The notes: generated by a model from the letters alone, not told the origin. DNA of 46,284 bases from Bergeyella zoohelcum ATCC 43767 (GCF_000301075.1 NZ_JH932293.1:1284225-1330508), one strand, 5' to 3'; counted from the first letter of the stretch, positions 16,396-25,503 are shown. Numbers and translations: made by a program.

Positions 16396-17454
16396 ATGAG
16401 AAAAATTACTGCCACTTTGGCTATCGCAATAGTTTTATTTTCTTGTAATAAGAAAGAAACCAAGACCATAGAACAAGTAGATCCTAAAACAGGAAAAGTA
16501 ACTCAGATAGAAGTTCCGGTACAAGATTCCGTGGAAATTGCAAAAAAAGAAGCCGAAAAATTTGCAATCAGAGACTCGGCGGGGGTATATCATCAATATT
16601 TACGCTTAGAAGTGGGCAAGGAATATCCTTTTACCACACAGCAAAAAGATGTAGCTACTGTAAAAATGCCCGATGGTACTTCCCAGACGGTAACCAGAGA
16701 AAATACTGATGTGATTAATTTTAAGGTCAATGCAGTGCAAGGAGGAGTGTATGATATGGACATTATTTTTGTCTCTAAAAAGACCACTCAGACAGGGATG
16801 GGCGTTACCCAAACCGTGGATACTAAAGCACCAGCACCAAAGGATGAAGGACTGAAAAACAGATGGGAAATAGAGAAAGCACTTACAGGAAATACTCTGA
16901 AAATGAAGCTCAAAGAAAACGGAGAAATTATTTCTATCACAGGATTTGATGCTGTATATAATAAACTCAATACTACCGTTGCTAAACTGACCAAAGATAA
17001 AAAACAGCAAGAGGCGGTACTGAAAGAAATGAAGGCTTCTTTCACTGAAAAAATTATTCGTGATCAGTTCAGTAAAAATATTTTTATTTTGCCAAAGAAA
17101 GGAGCTAAAATAGGAGAAACTTGGTCGCACTCAGAAAATGTATCTCCTGATGGAAAGGTAAAACTCACTTCTAACTATACCCTGAAAAAAGTGGAAAATG
17201 GAATTGCAGAAATCACTGTTTCAGGGGGAGTGCCTAAACAAACCCAAAAGGACACCCAGCAGGGAGTTACTCAAACTCTTACTTCTGAGCTTTCGCAAAA
17301 TGGTTCTTATCAGTTTGATACAAAAACGGGATGGATAAAATCACAAAATATTACCGTGAAAAATAAAGAATCACAGTCTTTTACTGATGGTAAAAGAACA
17401 GAAACCATGACCAATAGTTCTGTGATGACCGTAATAGTAAATCCTTCAAAATAA
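16396..17454 (+). CDS. DUF6263-like lipoprotein
   Basis: 352 residues with a short lipoprotein signal peptide (MRKITATLAIAIVLFSC, Cys at 17). The mature part starts with a charged linker. A beta-rich domain follows, recalling the Bacteroidota DUF6263 family (GKEYPFTTQQ, GETWSHSE near residue 240, and a C-terminal strand ending TMTNSSVMTVIVNPSK). It is probably anchored on the periplasmic side of a membrane or on the surface. The function is not known. It is 12 nt upstream of a small membrane protein gene, so likely in one transcript with it and YfhO. The family name is from memory of sequence character and should be taken as provisional. Confidence 0.7.
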   Translation: MRKITATLAIAIVLFSCNKKETKTIEQVDPKTGKVTQIEVPVQDSVEIAKKEAEKFAIRDSAGVYHQYLRLEVGKEYPFTTQQKDVATVKMPDGTSQTVTRENTDVINFKVNAVQGGVYDMDIIFVSKKTTQTGMGVTQTVDTKAPAPKDEGLKNRWEIEKALTGNTLKMKLKENGEIISITGFDAVYNKLNTTVAKLTKDKKQQEAVLKEMKASFTEKIIRDQFSKNIFILPKKGAKIGETWSHSENVSPDGKVKLTSNYTLKKVENGIAEITVSGGVPKQTQKDTQQGVTQTLTSELSQNGSYQFDTKTGWIKSQNITVKNKESQSFTDGKRTETMTNSSVMTVIVNPSK

Positions 17455-17466
17455 AAAATATATAAA

Positions 17467-17658
17467 ATGCTAAAATTCATTTTTTTAACTATTCTTTCGG
17501 CCGTTATTTTTTTCTTTGTTTGGAACTTTTTGAAAAGATTTTTTTTCAATGAACAGCGTCCTACACAAAAGGGAAATTTGAATAGAAAACCCTCAGAGAA
17601 AAAGTTTAACTGGGATGCCGAAACTGTAGAATACGAAGAAGTGAAAGAAAAAAAGTAA
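17467..17658 (+). CDS. Small single-pass membrane protein (DUF4834-like)
   Basis: 63 residues. A hydrophobic N-terminal helix (about residues 3-22, IFLTILSAVIFFFVWNFL) is followed by a basic then acidic hydrophilic tail ending EYEEVKEKK. Short proteins of this kind just ahead of yfhO occur in other flavobacteria and have been grouped as DUF4834. The function is unknown. It sits 12 nt after the lipoprotein gene and 24 nt before the yfhO start, which supports a common transcript and a role in the envelope. Confidence 0.65.
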   Translation: MLKFIFLTILSAVIFFFVWNFLKRFFFNEQRPTQKGNLNRKPSEKKFNWDAETVEYEEVKEKK

Positions 17659-17682
17659 TTGTTTTTTAGATATTTATATACT

Positions 17683-20202
17683 ATGCTGACTAAATATAGA
17701 AGTACGCTATACATTGTAGGAAGTGTATTGTTTTTCATTGCTTTAGCTTATCTTTATGCCTATCCTGTGCTGATGGGTAAGCAGCTCTTTCAGCATGATA
17801 TTATTCAGTATAAAGGAGGAGCGGAGGAGCTACTGAACTACCGTGCAGAAAATGGAAAAGAAACCTACTGGAGTGATAGTATGTTCGGGGGTATGCCTAC
17901 TTATCAGATGGGAGCACAATTTCCTGGGGATATGATCAAGACCTTAGATAAGGTGCTGATGGTTTTTCCTAAACCCATCAATTATCTCGTTTTGCTCTTT
18001 TCAGGATTTTTCCTACTGGGTATGGTAGCCGTAAGAAACTGGAAATATGCACTTTTGGGAGCTTTAATGTTCGGTTTTTCTACTTATTTCTATATTATCA
18101 TTGCGGCAGGGCATAATGGGAAAGTACATACCATTGCCTATTTTGCCCCTTTGTTGGCAGGTTTATTATTGATTTTTTTAAGACAGAAATACTTTTTAGG
18201 CTTCGTTATTACTACACTGGCCATGGCACTTCAGTTGGCGGCCAATCATCCACAGATGACCTACTATCTTTTCATTGCACTGGGTATTTTTTTCCTTTCA
18301 GAATTCATAAGGGTAGTGGTAAAAAAGTTACCTTTCAAGCCTTTTCTCATTTCTACCGCCATTGCAGCAGTAGCCATGGGGCTGGCCGTAGGGATGAACG
18401 CCCAAAGACTCCTTGCCAACTCTGAATATGTTACCGAAACGGTAAGAGGAAAACAATTACTCAATACAGAATCTCAAAATGAGAAAGCCAGCGGAATGGA
18501 AAAAGAAAGTATGCTGGCATGGAGTTACGGGAAATTAGAAACCCTAAACTTATTCATTCCAAGGATGATGGGTGGGGGAAGTTCTGAAAAAGAAGGTGTG
18601 GAAATGATGGAGGATATCCAGACGATAATACAGGAAAACGCACAATCTCAGGAGGAGGTAAACCGTATTATTTCCGCATTTGCCAGCCCTACCTATTGGG
18701 GCGATCAGCCGGGTACCAGTGGCCCAGCCTACCAAGGGGCGGTAGTTATTTTTCTTGCTATTTTGGCTTTGTTCTTCGCAGATAAAAGATTTAGGTATTG
18801 GATTCTTGGAGCTACCATGCTCACCATTGGCTTGGCTTGGGGAAGTAATTTTATTGTATTGTCTGATGTATTTATAGATTTCGTGCCTTTTTATAATAAA
18901 TTTAGGGCTCCCAGCTCCATTTTAGTAGTGGCAGAGTTATTATTACCCTTATTGGGAATGGTAGGATTATATGCTTTTTTTAATGGCCAAGAGATTTCAG
19001 TAGCAGAAAAGACTAAAAAACTCTTCATCGTAGGAGGTACGGTGGTGGCACTGTTGGTGATTTTCATCTTGGCAGGAAAAGGACTTTTCGGGTTTCTTAC
19101 CGATGCAGAGGCTACCTATATGCCTAGCTATATGAAGGATTATCTCATCGAAAAAAGATATGGATTTTTTAAGTCAGATGCACTTAAAACATTGCTCTAT
19201 GTACTCATTGTCATTGTGGTGTTATACCTTGCTTTGAAACAAAAATTAGCTCAAAATATTGCGTTAATCATCATTGCAGCGGTATCTACTTTTGACCTTT
19301 GGACCGTAAACCAACGCTATCTGAATGAAGAGAATTTCGTAGAGGCAGAGTTTGCTCAAAATCCTTTTCAGACGGAAATCACGGACTATTTAGTGGATAA
19401 GGTAGGCGATAAAAAAGAACTCCAGTCCCTTTTGGCGTATGCGAAAGTAAATCATGCCATTCAAGAAATTGCACAGAAAGACCAAGGGCATTACCGAGTA
19501 TATAATCAGACCATTGGTCCTTTTTCAGAAACCAATACTTCTTACTTTAAATCTTCGGTGGGCGGTTATCATGCGGTAAAACTAAGAAGGTATGATGACC
19601 TTATCAACTATTATTTTTCGAAATCAGATACTGTAAAAACGCCCAAAATTCTCAATATGCTGAATGCTAAGTATATGATTTTTGGGGATACGCAAAATCT
19701 AGAAGTGGTGCATAACCCTTTTACCAATGGCAATGCGTGGCTGGTTTCTGAAATAGAAGAAGCGAAAAATGCCAATGAAGAGATAGAAAAAATAGGTGTG
19801 GTGGATACCAAAAAAGTAGCCGTGATAGGTAAGGAAGATGGTGCCTATTTTAAAGATAAAAAGATGGCTAAAGATACTTTGGCATCTATCCAATTGGTAA
19901 AATATGAGCCGAATCATTTATCGTTTACCTCTAAGAGTGCTACTCCCCAATTGGCCGTTTTTTCGGAAATTTATTATCCTCACGGCTGGAAAATGTTCAT
20001 AGACGGAAAAGAAGTACCTTATATTAAAGCCAATTACTTGCTTCGTGCCGTACATGTACCGGCAGGAAACCATACTATAGAAATGACATTTCAGCCAGAA
20101 GTCATCGAAAAAGGAAAAATGATTTCTATGTCGTTTTTAGGGCTTTTTATAGTGTTGAGTATAGGAGGTGGTTATTATAATCGGAGAAATATTCATCGAT
20201 AA
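17683..20202 (+). CDS. yfhO: YfhO-family large membrane protein
   Basis: About 839 residues from ATG 17683 (an upstream in-frame TTG at 17659 is less likely). The first roughly 580 residues hold a dozen or so hydrophobic segments typical of GT-C-like membrane proteins, including an FGGMPTYQMG loop with nearby acidic residues. The C-terminal third is a soluble domain (HYRVYNQT, KYMIFGDT, NGNAWLV, YYPHGWKMFIDGKE) ending in one more helix. YfhO proteins in Gram-positive bacteria take part in glycosylating teichoic acids. In Bacteroidota the acceptor is unknown and polysaccharide or lipid glycosylation is inferred. It lies in the inner membrane and is the last gene of the cluster starting at rlmB or the lipoprotein. 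Confidence 0.88.
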   Translation: MLTKYRSTLYIVGSVLFFIALAYLYAYPVLMGKQLFQHDIIQYKGGAEELLNYRAENGKETYWSDSMFGGMPTYQMGAQFPGDMIKTLDKVLMVFPKPINYLVLLFSGFFLLGMVAVRNWKYALLGALMFGFSTYFYIIIAAGHNGKVHTIAYFAPLLAGLLLIFLRQKYFLGFVITTLAMALQLAANHPQMTYYLFIALGIFFLSEFIRVVVKKLPFKPFLISTAIAAVAMGLAVGMNAQRLLANSEYVTETVRGKQLLNTESQNEKASGMEKESMLAWSYGKLETLNLFIPRMMGGGSSEKEGVEMMEDIQTIIQENAQSQEEVNRIISAFASPTYWGDQPGTSGPAYQGAVVIFLAILALFFADKRFRYWILGATMLTIGLAWGSNFIVLSDVFIDFVPFYNKFRAPSSILVVAELLLPLLGMVGLYAFFNGQEISVAEKTKKLFIVGGTVVALLVIFILAGKGLFGFLTDAEATYMPSYMKDYLIEKRYGFFKSDALKTLLYVLIVIVVLYLALKQKLAQNIALIIIAAVSTFDLWTVNQRYLNEENFVEAEFAQNPFQTEITDYLVDKVGDKKELQSLLAYAKVNHAIQEIAQKDQGHYRVYNQTIGPFSETNTSYFKSSVGGYHAVKLRRYDDLINYYFSKSDTVKTPKILNMLNAKYMIFGDTQNLEVVHNPFTNGNAWLVSEIEEAKNANEEIEKIGVVDTKKVAVIGKEDGAYFKDKKMAKDTLASIQLVKYEPNHLSFTSKSATPQLAVFSEIYYPHGWKMFIDGKEVPYIKANYLLRAVHVPAGNHTIEMTFQPEVIEKGKMISMSFLGLFIVLSIGGGYYNRRNIHR

Positions 20203-20421
20203 TCTAAAACGAACTCTATTTACAAGGAGGTAAAGGTTATTTAGGGAGTGGGAAAAATAATTTTGGTAGAATAATTGTGTCAAAATTTCAATTCGTTGAA
20301 AATCAAATAAAAAAATACCATAGCGGAGAGGAAAGGTTTTGAATGTAGTGATTTAGAGAAGGAATATCCGTTTTTTTATTTATATCCCTAATAATGTGAA
20401 CAATTAAATAACAAAAGAAGT

Positions 20422-20994
20422 ATGAGGAACATTTTAGTTTTATGTACAATATTGTTTTCAGGGGTAGCAAATGCTCAGGTAGGGCAGGTTATTTCGGGAT
20501 TTACTACCCATCTTACTAAGTCAGATTTGCCTTTTTCTGGAGATAGAAAGATATATGCAGTAGGATTAAATGACCGAAACACTGAAAATATTTTGGTGAT
20601 TTCCAAAAATGCTATCGGAGCAGAGGGAGACGAATTGTATATAGAAAAATTTACAAAACTCCAAGATGGAAGCTATCAAAAAACCTTTAGCCACAAGAAA
20701 ACACATCCTAAAAATAGAGCACTGGTATTTGTAAACAATAGGTCTATGCTACTGGACGATGATAAGGACGGAAATATGGAGTTTATGTATATGTTGCAAG
20801 AAAATCCTCAAGGTATCGATAATCCTTCAGAGAAAACCATTTTTTTTATCGTTGCGAACAATCAAGCGTATGAAGTTTGGACGCTAAGAAAAGATAATTA
20901 TCGTGAGAGTTATTTTAGTGATAATTTCTCACACCTTACAGAAAGTTTACAAAACGAAATTATGAAGTTTTGGAATAAGTTAAAAAAGGATTAG
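20422..20994 (+). CDS. Secreted protein of unknown function
   Basis: 190 residues. Signal peptide MRNILVLCTILFSGVANAQ is clear, so the product leaves the cytoplasm. The mature domain includes NRSMLLDDDKDGNMEF, an Asp-rich loop of the kind that can bind calcium, and an aromatic C-terminal region. I recognise no family. The gene lies 15 nt upstream of a nuclease-like gene and is probably cotranscribed with it. The 219-nt gap before it (20203-20421) contains an isolated AAGGAGGT not followed by a start codon, and otherwise nothing I can name. Confidence 0.65.
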   Translation: MRNILVLCTILFSGVANAQVGQVISGFTTHLTKSDLPFSGDRKIYAVGLNDRNTENILVISKNAIGAEGDELYIEKFTKLQDGSYQKTFSHKKTHPKNRALVFVNNRSMLLDDDKDGNMEFMYMLQENPQGIDNPSEKTIFFIVANNQAYEVWTLRKDNYRESYFSDNFSHLTESLQNEIMKFWNKLKKD

Positions 20995-21009
20995 AACGAT
21001 AAAAGAACA

Positions 21010-21918
21010 ATGAAAATATTTCACAAAACCAAAAATATTTTAGCTGATTTAAAGGAAATTCCCTTTAAGTTGGAACGAGATATACAGCGATTATTGGAGC
21101 AGAATTTGGAGCAAGTTACAGGTTTGGAGCTGGTAAAATCCGAGTTTAAAGTTCAGGAGCAACGCATAGATACTTTGGCTTTTGATGCCGAAAGCAAGTC
21201 GTTTGTCATTATAGAATACAAGCGTTCGCACAATTACAGCGTGTTTGATCAAGGTGTGGGCTATCTGCGTACCTTATTGCAATATAAAGCCGATTTCGTA
21301 CTGGAATACAACGAAAATTTGGGAAAATTACTCAAAAAAGACGAAGTAGATTGGTCGCAAAGTAAAGTTGTTTTTGTTTCACCAGCCTTTAATTCACATC
21401 AGAAAAAAGCGGTCGATTTCAAAGATTTGAATATCGAACTTTGGGAAATTAAGCAGTTTGAGGGCGACATTATCACTATCAATGGACTCAAAAAATCTGC
21501 CTCTGCCCCGAGCGTAAAATTGTCGGCTCAAAAAGAAAATTTTCAGCTTCAGGAAATTACCAAAGAGCTAAAAACTTACACAGAGGAAGATTTACTTAAA
21601 GGAAAACCTGATGAAACGCTGGAACTTTATGAAGAAGTGAAACAAGCCATTTGCAACCTTTCCCCAGAAATAGAGGTGATTCCGCAAAAACACTATGTGG
21701 CGTTTAGGATTGGAAAAAGAAATATTTCAGATATAGAAATCCAAAAAAGCGGATTGAAACTTTATATTAACAAAAAAATGGGAGAACTTGATGACCCTAA
21801 AAAGCTGATGACTGATGTTTCTAAAAAAGGACATTTGGGCAATGGCGATTATCAAGTCAAAATCATTGACCTCAAAAATATAGAATATTTGATGAGTTTG
21901 GTAAAACAGGCAGTGTAG
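21010..21918 (+). CDS. PD-(D/E)XK nuclease-like protein with C-terminal DUF5655-type domain
   Basis: 302 residues. The N-terminal domain has the nuclease pattern of a helix with acidic start (PFKLERDIQRLLEQNL), then D54 (RIDTLAF), then E69-Y70-K71 (VIIEYKRS), and FDQGVGYLRTLL after it. This matches the catalytic D...ExK core and the NucS/DUF91-like fold. The C-terminal part (about 190-302), including KLYINKKMGELDDPKKLMTD and GHLGNGDYQVKI, resembles DUF5655, a domain often attached to nuclease-like proteins. Its target is unknown; a DNA-processing or defence role is inference. Arginine codons of the CGN type (cga, cgc, cgt) are more frequent here than in neighbours, a hint of transfer. No methylase is nearby. 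Confidence 0.75.
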   Translation: MKIFHKTKNILADLKEIPFKLERDIQRLLEQNLEQVTGLELVKSEFKVQEQRIDTLAFDAESKSFVIIEYKRSHNYSVFDQGVGYLRTLLQYKADFVLEYNENLGKLLKKDEVDWSQSKVVFVSPAFNSHQKKAVDFKDLNIELWEIKQFEGDIITINGLKKSASAPSVKLSAQKENFQLQEITKELKTYTEEDLLKGKPDETLELYEEVKQAICNLSPEIEVIPQKHYVAFRIGKRNISDIEIQKSGLKLYINKKMGELDDPKKLMTDVSKKGHLGNGDYQVKIIDLKNIEYLMSLVKQAV

Positions 21919-22044
21919 TTCACCACTTCGATTTATAAAATAAATTGAAGTTTTCCATAAAGGCGAAAACCATTGTGTGGTAGTTAGTGGATGATAGCCT
22001 ATTTGATGTAGTTTTTACTTAATTGTTCTTATTTTATCACAATA

Positions 22045-23352
22045 ATGTCAAACAAAAAAATCCTTATTGTCAGTTACTATTGGCCACCTGCGGGTGGGCC
22101 GGGAGTTCAGCGATGGTTAAAGTTTGCCAAATATCTACCAGAATTCGGGTGGAATCCTATTATTTATACGCCTGAAAATCCCAGTTATCCTATTGTGGAC
22201 GAAAGTTTGGCAGATGAGGTTTCAGAAAGTGTAACCGTTATCCAACAACCGATTTGGGAACCGTATCAATGGGCGGAAATTTTCAATAAAAAGAATAAGA
22301 AATTTAAAGGGGGACAGTTTGAAACGCAAAGCAAACAAAATTGGAAATCAAAAATTTCGGTATGGATAAGAGGCAACTTTTTCATACCTGATGCCCGAAA
22401 ATTTTGGGTAAGGCCATCGGTAAAATTTTTGAAAAAATACCTTGAAACGCATACCGTGGATGTCCTCGTTACTACAGGGCCACCGCATTCCATGCATCTG
22501 ATAGGTTTACAATTAAAAAAGGAGTTTCCTCATCTATTTTGGGTGGCAGACTTCCGTGACCCATGGACTAAAATTTCTTATTACCAACATCTTATGCTTA
22601 CTCCATGGGCGGATGCTAAGCATAAACAACTGGAGAAAAAAGTATTCCAAACGGCAAATATTACTTTGGCAACTAGCCCCTCTGATGCCGAGAATTTTAA
22701 AAATGAGGGGGCCAATGCTTTTTGTATTACCAATGGTTTTGATACCCATGAAAAAGGAATAGCCCAAATTCAGCATACGGCATTCAGTGTCAGTTATGTA
22801 GGAGTACTAGAGCAGCTGAGAAACCCCTCTGCACTTTGGGAAGCGATAGGGGAACTTTGTAGTGAGAATGAGGATTTCAAAAATCATTTTCAGTTGCAGT
22901 TTGCAGGTAGAGTAGATGAGGAGATACTCAAGGAGATATACCAACAGATTCCTAAAGATAAGGTACATTTATTAGGGTACATCTCTCATCATGATTCTTT
23001 TACCGTAATGCTTTCCAGTGTGGTTTTAGTTATCACTAATTTTCCAAAGTCAGCATCTAAAGGTATTATTCCAGGGAAACTTTTTGAGTACCTATCTACG
23101 GGAAATAAAATTGTGTCCATTGGTCCCGAAGCAGCTGATGTAGAAGGTATTCTAATGAAGACCAAAGCAGGAAAACACTTTACTTATTCCCAAAAAAATG
23201 AAATGAAAAGCTATCTTTTGGATGCTTTTAATGCTTTCATCCAAAAAGAAAATTTAAAACCTCAACTCAGCGAAGAGGTAATGTATTATTCAAGAAAAAA
23301 TTTAACTGCTCAACTTGTTAATTTGCTCCATGAAGCTCTTACTACTCGATAA
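22045..23352 (+). CDS. Glycosyltransferase, family 4-like
   Basis: 435 residues. The N-terminal Rossmann domain opens with KKILIVSYYWPPAGGPGVQR, a typical donor-site loop of GT4 enzymes. The C-terminal domain contains FSVSYVGVLEQLRNP and the EX-type motif region GIIPGKLFEYLSTGNKIVSIG, where GT4 enzymes bind the nucleotide sugar. It probably transfers a sugar in surface polysaccharide or glycolipid synthesis; donor and acceptor cannot be read from the sequence. Its last 23 nt overlap the start of the pabA/trpG-like gene, so the two are translationally linked although functionally unrelated on present knowledge. Confidence 0.85.
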   Translation: MSNKKILIVSYYWPPAGGPGVQRWLKFAKYLPEFGWNPIIYTPENPSYPIVDESLADEVSESVTVIQQPIWEPYQWAEIFNKKNKKFKGGQFETQSKQNWKSKISVWIRGNFFIPDARKFWVRPSVKFLKKYLETHTVDVLVTTGPPHSMHLIGLQLKKEFPHLFWVADFRDPWTKISYYQHLMLTPWADAKHKQLEKKVFQTANITLATSPSDAENFKNEGANAFCITNGFDTHEKGIAQIQHTAFSVSYVGVLEQLRNPSALWEAIGELCSENEDFKNHFQLQFAGRVDEEILKEIYQQIPKDKVHLLGYISHHDSFTVMLSSVVLVITNFPKSASKGIIPGKLFEYLSTGNKIVSIGPEAADVEGILMKTKAGKHFTYSQKNEMKSYLLDAFNAFIQKENLKPQLSEEVMYYSRKNLTAQLVNLLHEALTTR

Positions 23353-23920
23353 TTACGATAGTTTTACTTATAATCTCGCCCAGATTATTGAAGAAAATTG
23401 GGACGGACAATTGGACATTGTAAAGAATGACCAAATAGAGATACACGAAGTAGAAAGTTATGATGCTATTATTCTTTCTCCAGGTCCGGGGCTTCCTCAG
23501 GAAGCTGGAATGATGCCTACAATTATAAAAAAATACCATGCTTTGAAACCTATTTTAGGCGTTTGTTTGGGGCATCAGGCGTTGGCAGAGTTTTTTGGTG
23601 CAAGGCTAAAAAACTTAGATGCTGTATATCATGGGGTACATTCTGAAACGGAGGTGATAGACAATGAAAATATTATTTTTCAAGGTGTTTCTAATCCGTT
23701 TAAAGCAGGAAGATACCACAGCTGGGCAGTAGAAAAAGTAGCTTTTCCGTCATCACTCATCATTTCTGCACAATCTACAGATGGTGAAATAATGGCATTA
23801 AGACACCAGTCTCTTCCACTCTATGGCGTACAGTTTCACCCTGAAAGCTATCTTACTAAAGAAGGGGAGAAAATGGTGAAGAATTTTTTAAATAAAATTG
23901 TACTAAAAAGAGAAAAATAA
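23330..23920 (+). CDS. Anthranilate/aminodeoxychorismate synthase glutamine amidotransferase subunit
   Basis: 196 residues from ATG 23330, which gives the family start MKLLLLDNYDSFTYNLAQ. The class-I amidotransferase triad is visible: C79 in GVCLGHQ, and H170 and E172 in QFHPES. It supplies ammonia from glutamine to a chorismate-using partner, making either anthranilate (TrpG) or aminodeoxychorismate (PabA), and in many bacteria one subunit serves both. No trpE or pabB is in the window, so I cannot choose between the names. An upstream in-frame start at 23315 adds five residues with no counterpart in the family. Confidence 0.9.
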   Translation: MKLLLLDNYDSFTYNLAQIIEENWDGQLDIVKNDQIEIHEVESYDAIILSPGPGLPQEAGMMPTIIKKYHALKPILGVCLGHQALAEFFGARLKNLDAVYHGVHSETEVIDNENIIFQGVSNPFKAGRYHSWAVEKVAFPSSLIISAQSTDGEIMALRHQSLPLYGVQFHPESYLTKEGEKMVKNFLNKIVLKREK

Positions 23921-23928
23921 TAAATTTG
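23898..23928 (+). promoter_or_regulatory. Promoter of the lipoprotein gene at 23959
   Basis: TTG (23898-23900), a 20-nt spacer, and TAAATTTG (23921-23928) match the Bacteroidota consensus exactly. The -7 box starts right after the stop codon of the amidotransferase gene, and ATG 23959 follows at 30 nt. Confidence 0.75.
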
Positions 23929-23958
23929 CAGAAAATAATATAATTGAAAATCAATAAA

Positions 23959-24516
23959 ATGAAGAAACTTATTCTCCCAATTATGATTTCTACAGCTTTT
24001 GCTTTACAAAGCTGTACGGTTATGAAAGTATCGGAAAAGCAGGAAGATGGATATTTTCAATCTACAAAAAAAGCCGTTGTTTTAGTAAATAAACCTTTTG
24101 ATTTGGATGAACATAAACAGTTACTTGTTGTTCCAAATAGCACATTCATGAAGGGAATGGCTGAAAAGATTGGTTATTTTGATAGAGTGATTACTTTTGA
24201 AGAATTAGAAAGTGAAATCATCAAAGATGGAAAACAAGATGATATTGGTTCGATGAGTGGAAAAATAGGAATCAACAATATTTATAGAAAATATAAAAAG
24301 TTTTTATACTTAAGATTTGATGATAATAAAGAAAAAAGTAAGAGAATTCAGTTAAAATTAATTAATCCTGAAAACTTTGATGAAATATTTGTTGGTGATA
24401 CTTTATTTGATGAAATCTGGACAGGAGTAAATGATCAGAATACATTTAATCCTCTATTTAATAGTTTGATTTCTTATATTGAAGAACATTCAAAAACCTA
24501 CAAAAATAAAAAATAA
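23959..24516 (+). CDS. Putative lipoprotein of unknown function
   Basis: 185 residues from ATG 23959 (MKKLILPIMISTAFALQSC). The lipobox ends ALQS-C, so the protein is probably lipid-anchored. The mature part is mixed alpha/beta with LLVVPNSTFMKGMAEKIGYF and a lysine-rich end. I recognise no family. A promoter directly upstream makes it an independent unit, and a long perfect hairpin follows the stop. The in-frame TTG at 23944 would place five extra residues before the signal peptide and is not preferred. Confidence 0.7.
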   Translation: MKKLILPIMISTAFALQSCTVMKVSEKQEDGYFQSTKKAVVLVNKPFDLDEHKQLLVVPNSTFMKGMAEKIGYFDRVITFEELESEIIKDGKQDDIGSMSGKIGINNIYRKYKKFLYLRFDDNKEKSKRIQLKLINPENFDEIFVGDTLFDEIWTGVNDQNTFNPLFNSLISYIEEHSKTYKNKK

Positions 24517-24556
24517 ACACCATAGGGCATCGATGATTTCGATGCCCTATGGTGTT
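24516..24556. terminator. 18-bp perfect hairpin terminator between convergent genes
   Basis: AACACCATAGGGCATCGA (24516-24533) pairs perfectly with 24539-24556 around a 5-nt loop. In the minus direction it is followed by TTTATTTTTTATTTTT, a good T tract for the flavin reductase gene. It likely also stops the plus-strand lipoprotein transcript. Confidence 0.88.
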
Positions 24557-24580
24557 CAGTAGTATAAAAGGTATGAGTAA

Positions 24581-25402
24581 TCAAATTTTGAGTATATCCC
24601 ATGCTTCGTTTACTTTGCTTTCTTTGAGTAATTGTTGTGCTTTGAGGTGGAGGCTTTCATCAGAGGTATAATTGCCTTTTGGTAGCGTTTCTACATTGGC
24701 AAGCATGCCCAAATCATTTCCTGTAAGCACTTTGCTGTGAAGAATTTCCTGTGGCAATTGGTCAAAACCGATACCTAAGGTTACCAATGGTTTAGGAACT
24801 TCAAAAAGACTTTCTGCATTACTTAGTCCGTAATAATTTCCGCCCAGCCGAGCCACCATGTTGAGTTTTTCTTGGCTCAAATTTCCGTTTTCATCTGTAA
24901 ATTCAGGACGGATGTGAATTTTTTTGATTTCGCAGATGACTAAATTTCCAGCACCGCCTTCCGTACCGAGGTTTATGATGTCTTTCACTTCGCATTCAAA
25001 GTTTACTGGAGATTCTGCAATGAGTTTAGGTTTTACTAGATGGGCATCTTTCATCGTGAGTCCTGCTTTGATGAACTCATTCGTTTCTTTATCGTATTCC
25101 GTAGAGCTGAGGGATACCTGCTGCACCATATCATAATTCACTGTTCCTATCACCACTTCTTTCACTTCTTTTACATTTTGTAGGGTATGCTTCGTGGTAT
25201 TATCCCTTACTCGGCTACTCGGAGAGAAGATGAGTATAGGTGGGTTGGTACTGAACATATTAAAAAAGCTAAAAGGAGAAAGGTTAATATTCCCCTCCTT
25301 ATCTATGGTAGATGCCAAGGCGATAGGTCTTGGAGAAATGGCAGTTTGCAAAATCATTTGCAATGCTGGGGTGGTAATTTCTTTGGGATTTATAGTAATC
25401 AT
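24581..25402 (-). CDS. Flavin reductase-family protein (FMN-binding split barrel)
   Basis: About 273 residues from the ATG whose codon ends at 25402, giving MITINPKEITTPALQ; a longer form from 25441 adds 13 hydrophobic residues. The split-barrel flavin-binding signature is visible: SPRPIALASTIDKEGNINLS, FFNMFSTNPPILIFSPS and the region VNYDMVQQVSLSSTEYD. Such proteins bind FMN and either reduce free flavin for a partner oxygenase or act as oxidoreductases themselves. A flavin-reductase homologue is often seen beside the homogentisate pathway genes in flavobacteria. It is the last gene of that minus-strand cluster here, 101 nt after fahA, but its step in the pathway is unknown. Confidence 0.82.
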   Translation of the reverse strand: MITINPKEITTPALQMILQTAISPRPIALASTIDKEGNINLSPFSFFNMFSTNPPILIFSPSSRVRDNTTKHTLQNVKEVKEVVIGTVNYDMVQQVSLSSTEYDKETNEFIKAGLTMKDAHLVKPKLIAESPVNFECEVKDIINLGTEGGAGNLVICEIKKIHIRPEFTDENGNLSQEKLNMVARLGGNYYGLSNAESLFEVPKPLVTLGIGFDQLPQEILHSKVLTGNDLGMLANVETLPKGNYTSDESLHLKAQQLLKESKVNEAWDILKI

Positions 25403-25445
25403 GATTGAAATTAAAAAAATAAGTTTTGTTTTTATGAACATATTA

Positions 25446-25470
25446 CCCCTCTATCGGTAGGAAAGAGGGG
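25446..25470 (-). terminator. Possible hairpin between fahA and the flavin reductase gene
   Basis: CCCCTCT (25446-25452) pairs with AGAGGGG (25464-25470) with an 11-nt loop, 33 nt past the fahA stop. There is no strong T tract, so it may be a partial terminator or processing site. Confidence 0.45.
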
Positions 25471-25503
25471 AAATGTATAATAGGGTATATTATTAGGAGA
25501 ATG

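Noticed and set aside
16606-17130. 174-codon minus-strand frame opposite the DUF6263-like lipoprotein gene
   Set aside because: It lies entirely antisense to a gene with a clear lipoprotein signal; its composition (Phe, Ser, Leu, Cys) is that of a shadow frame.
20225-20232. AAGGAGGT, a perfect Shine-Dalgarno-like sequence
   Set aside because: No start codon follows at a useful distance and the next gene begins about 190 nt later, so it is treated as chance.
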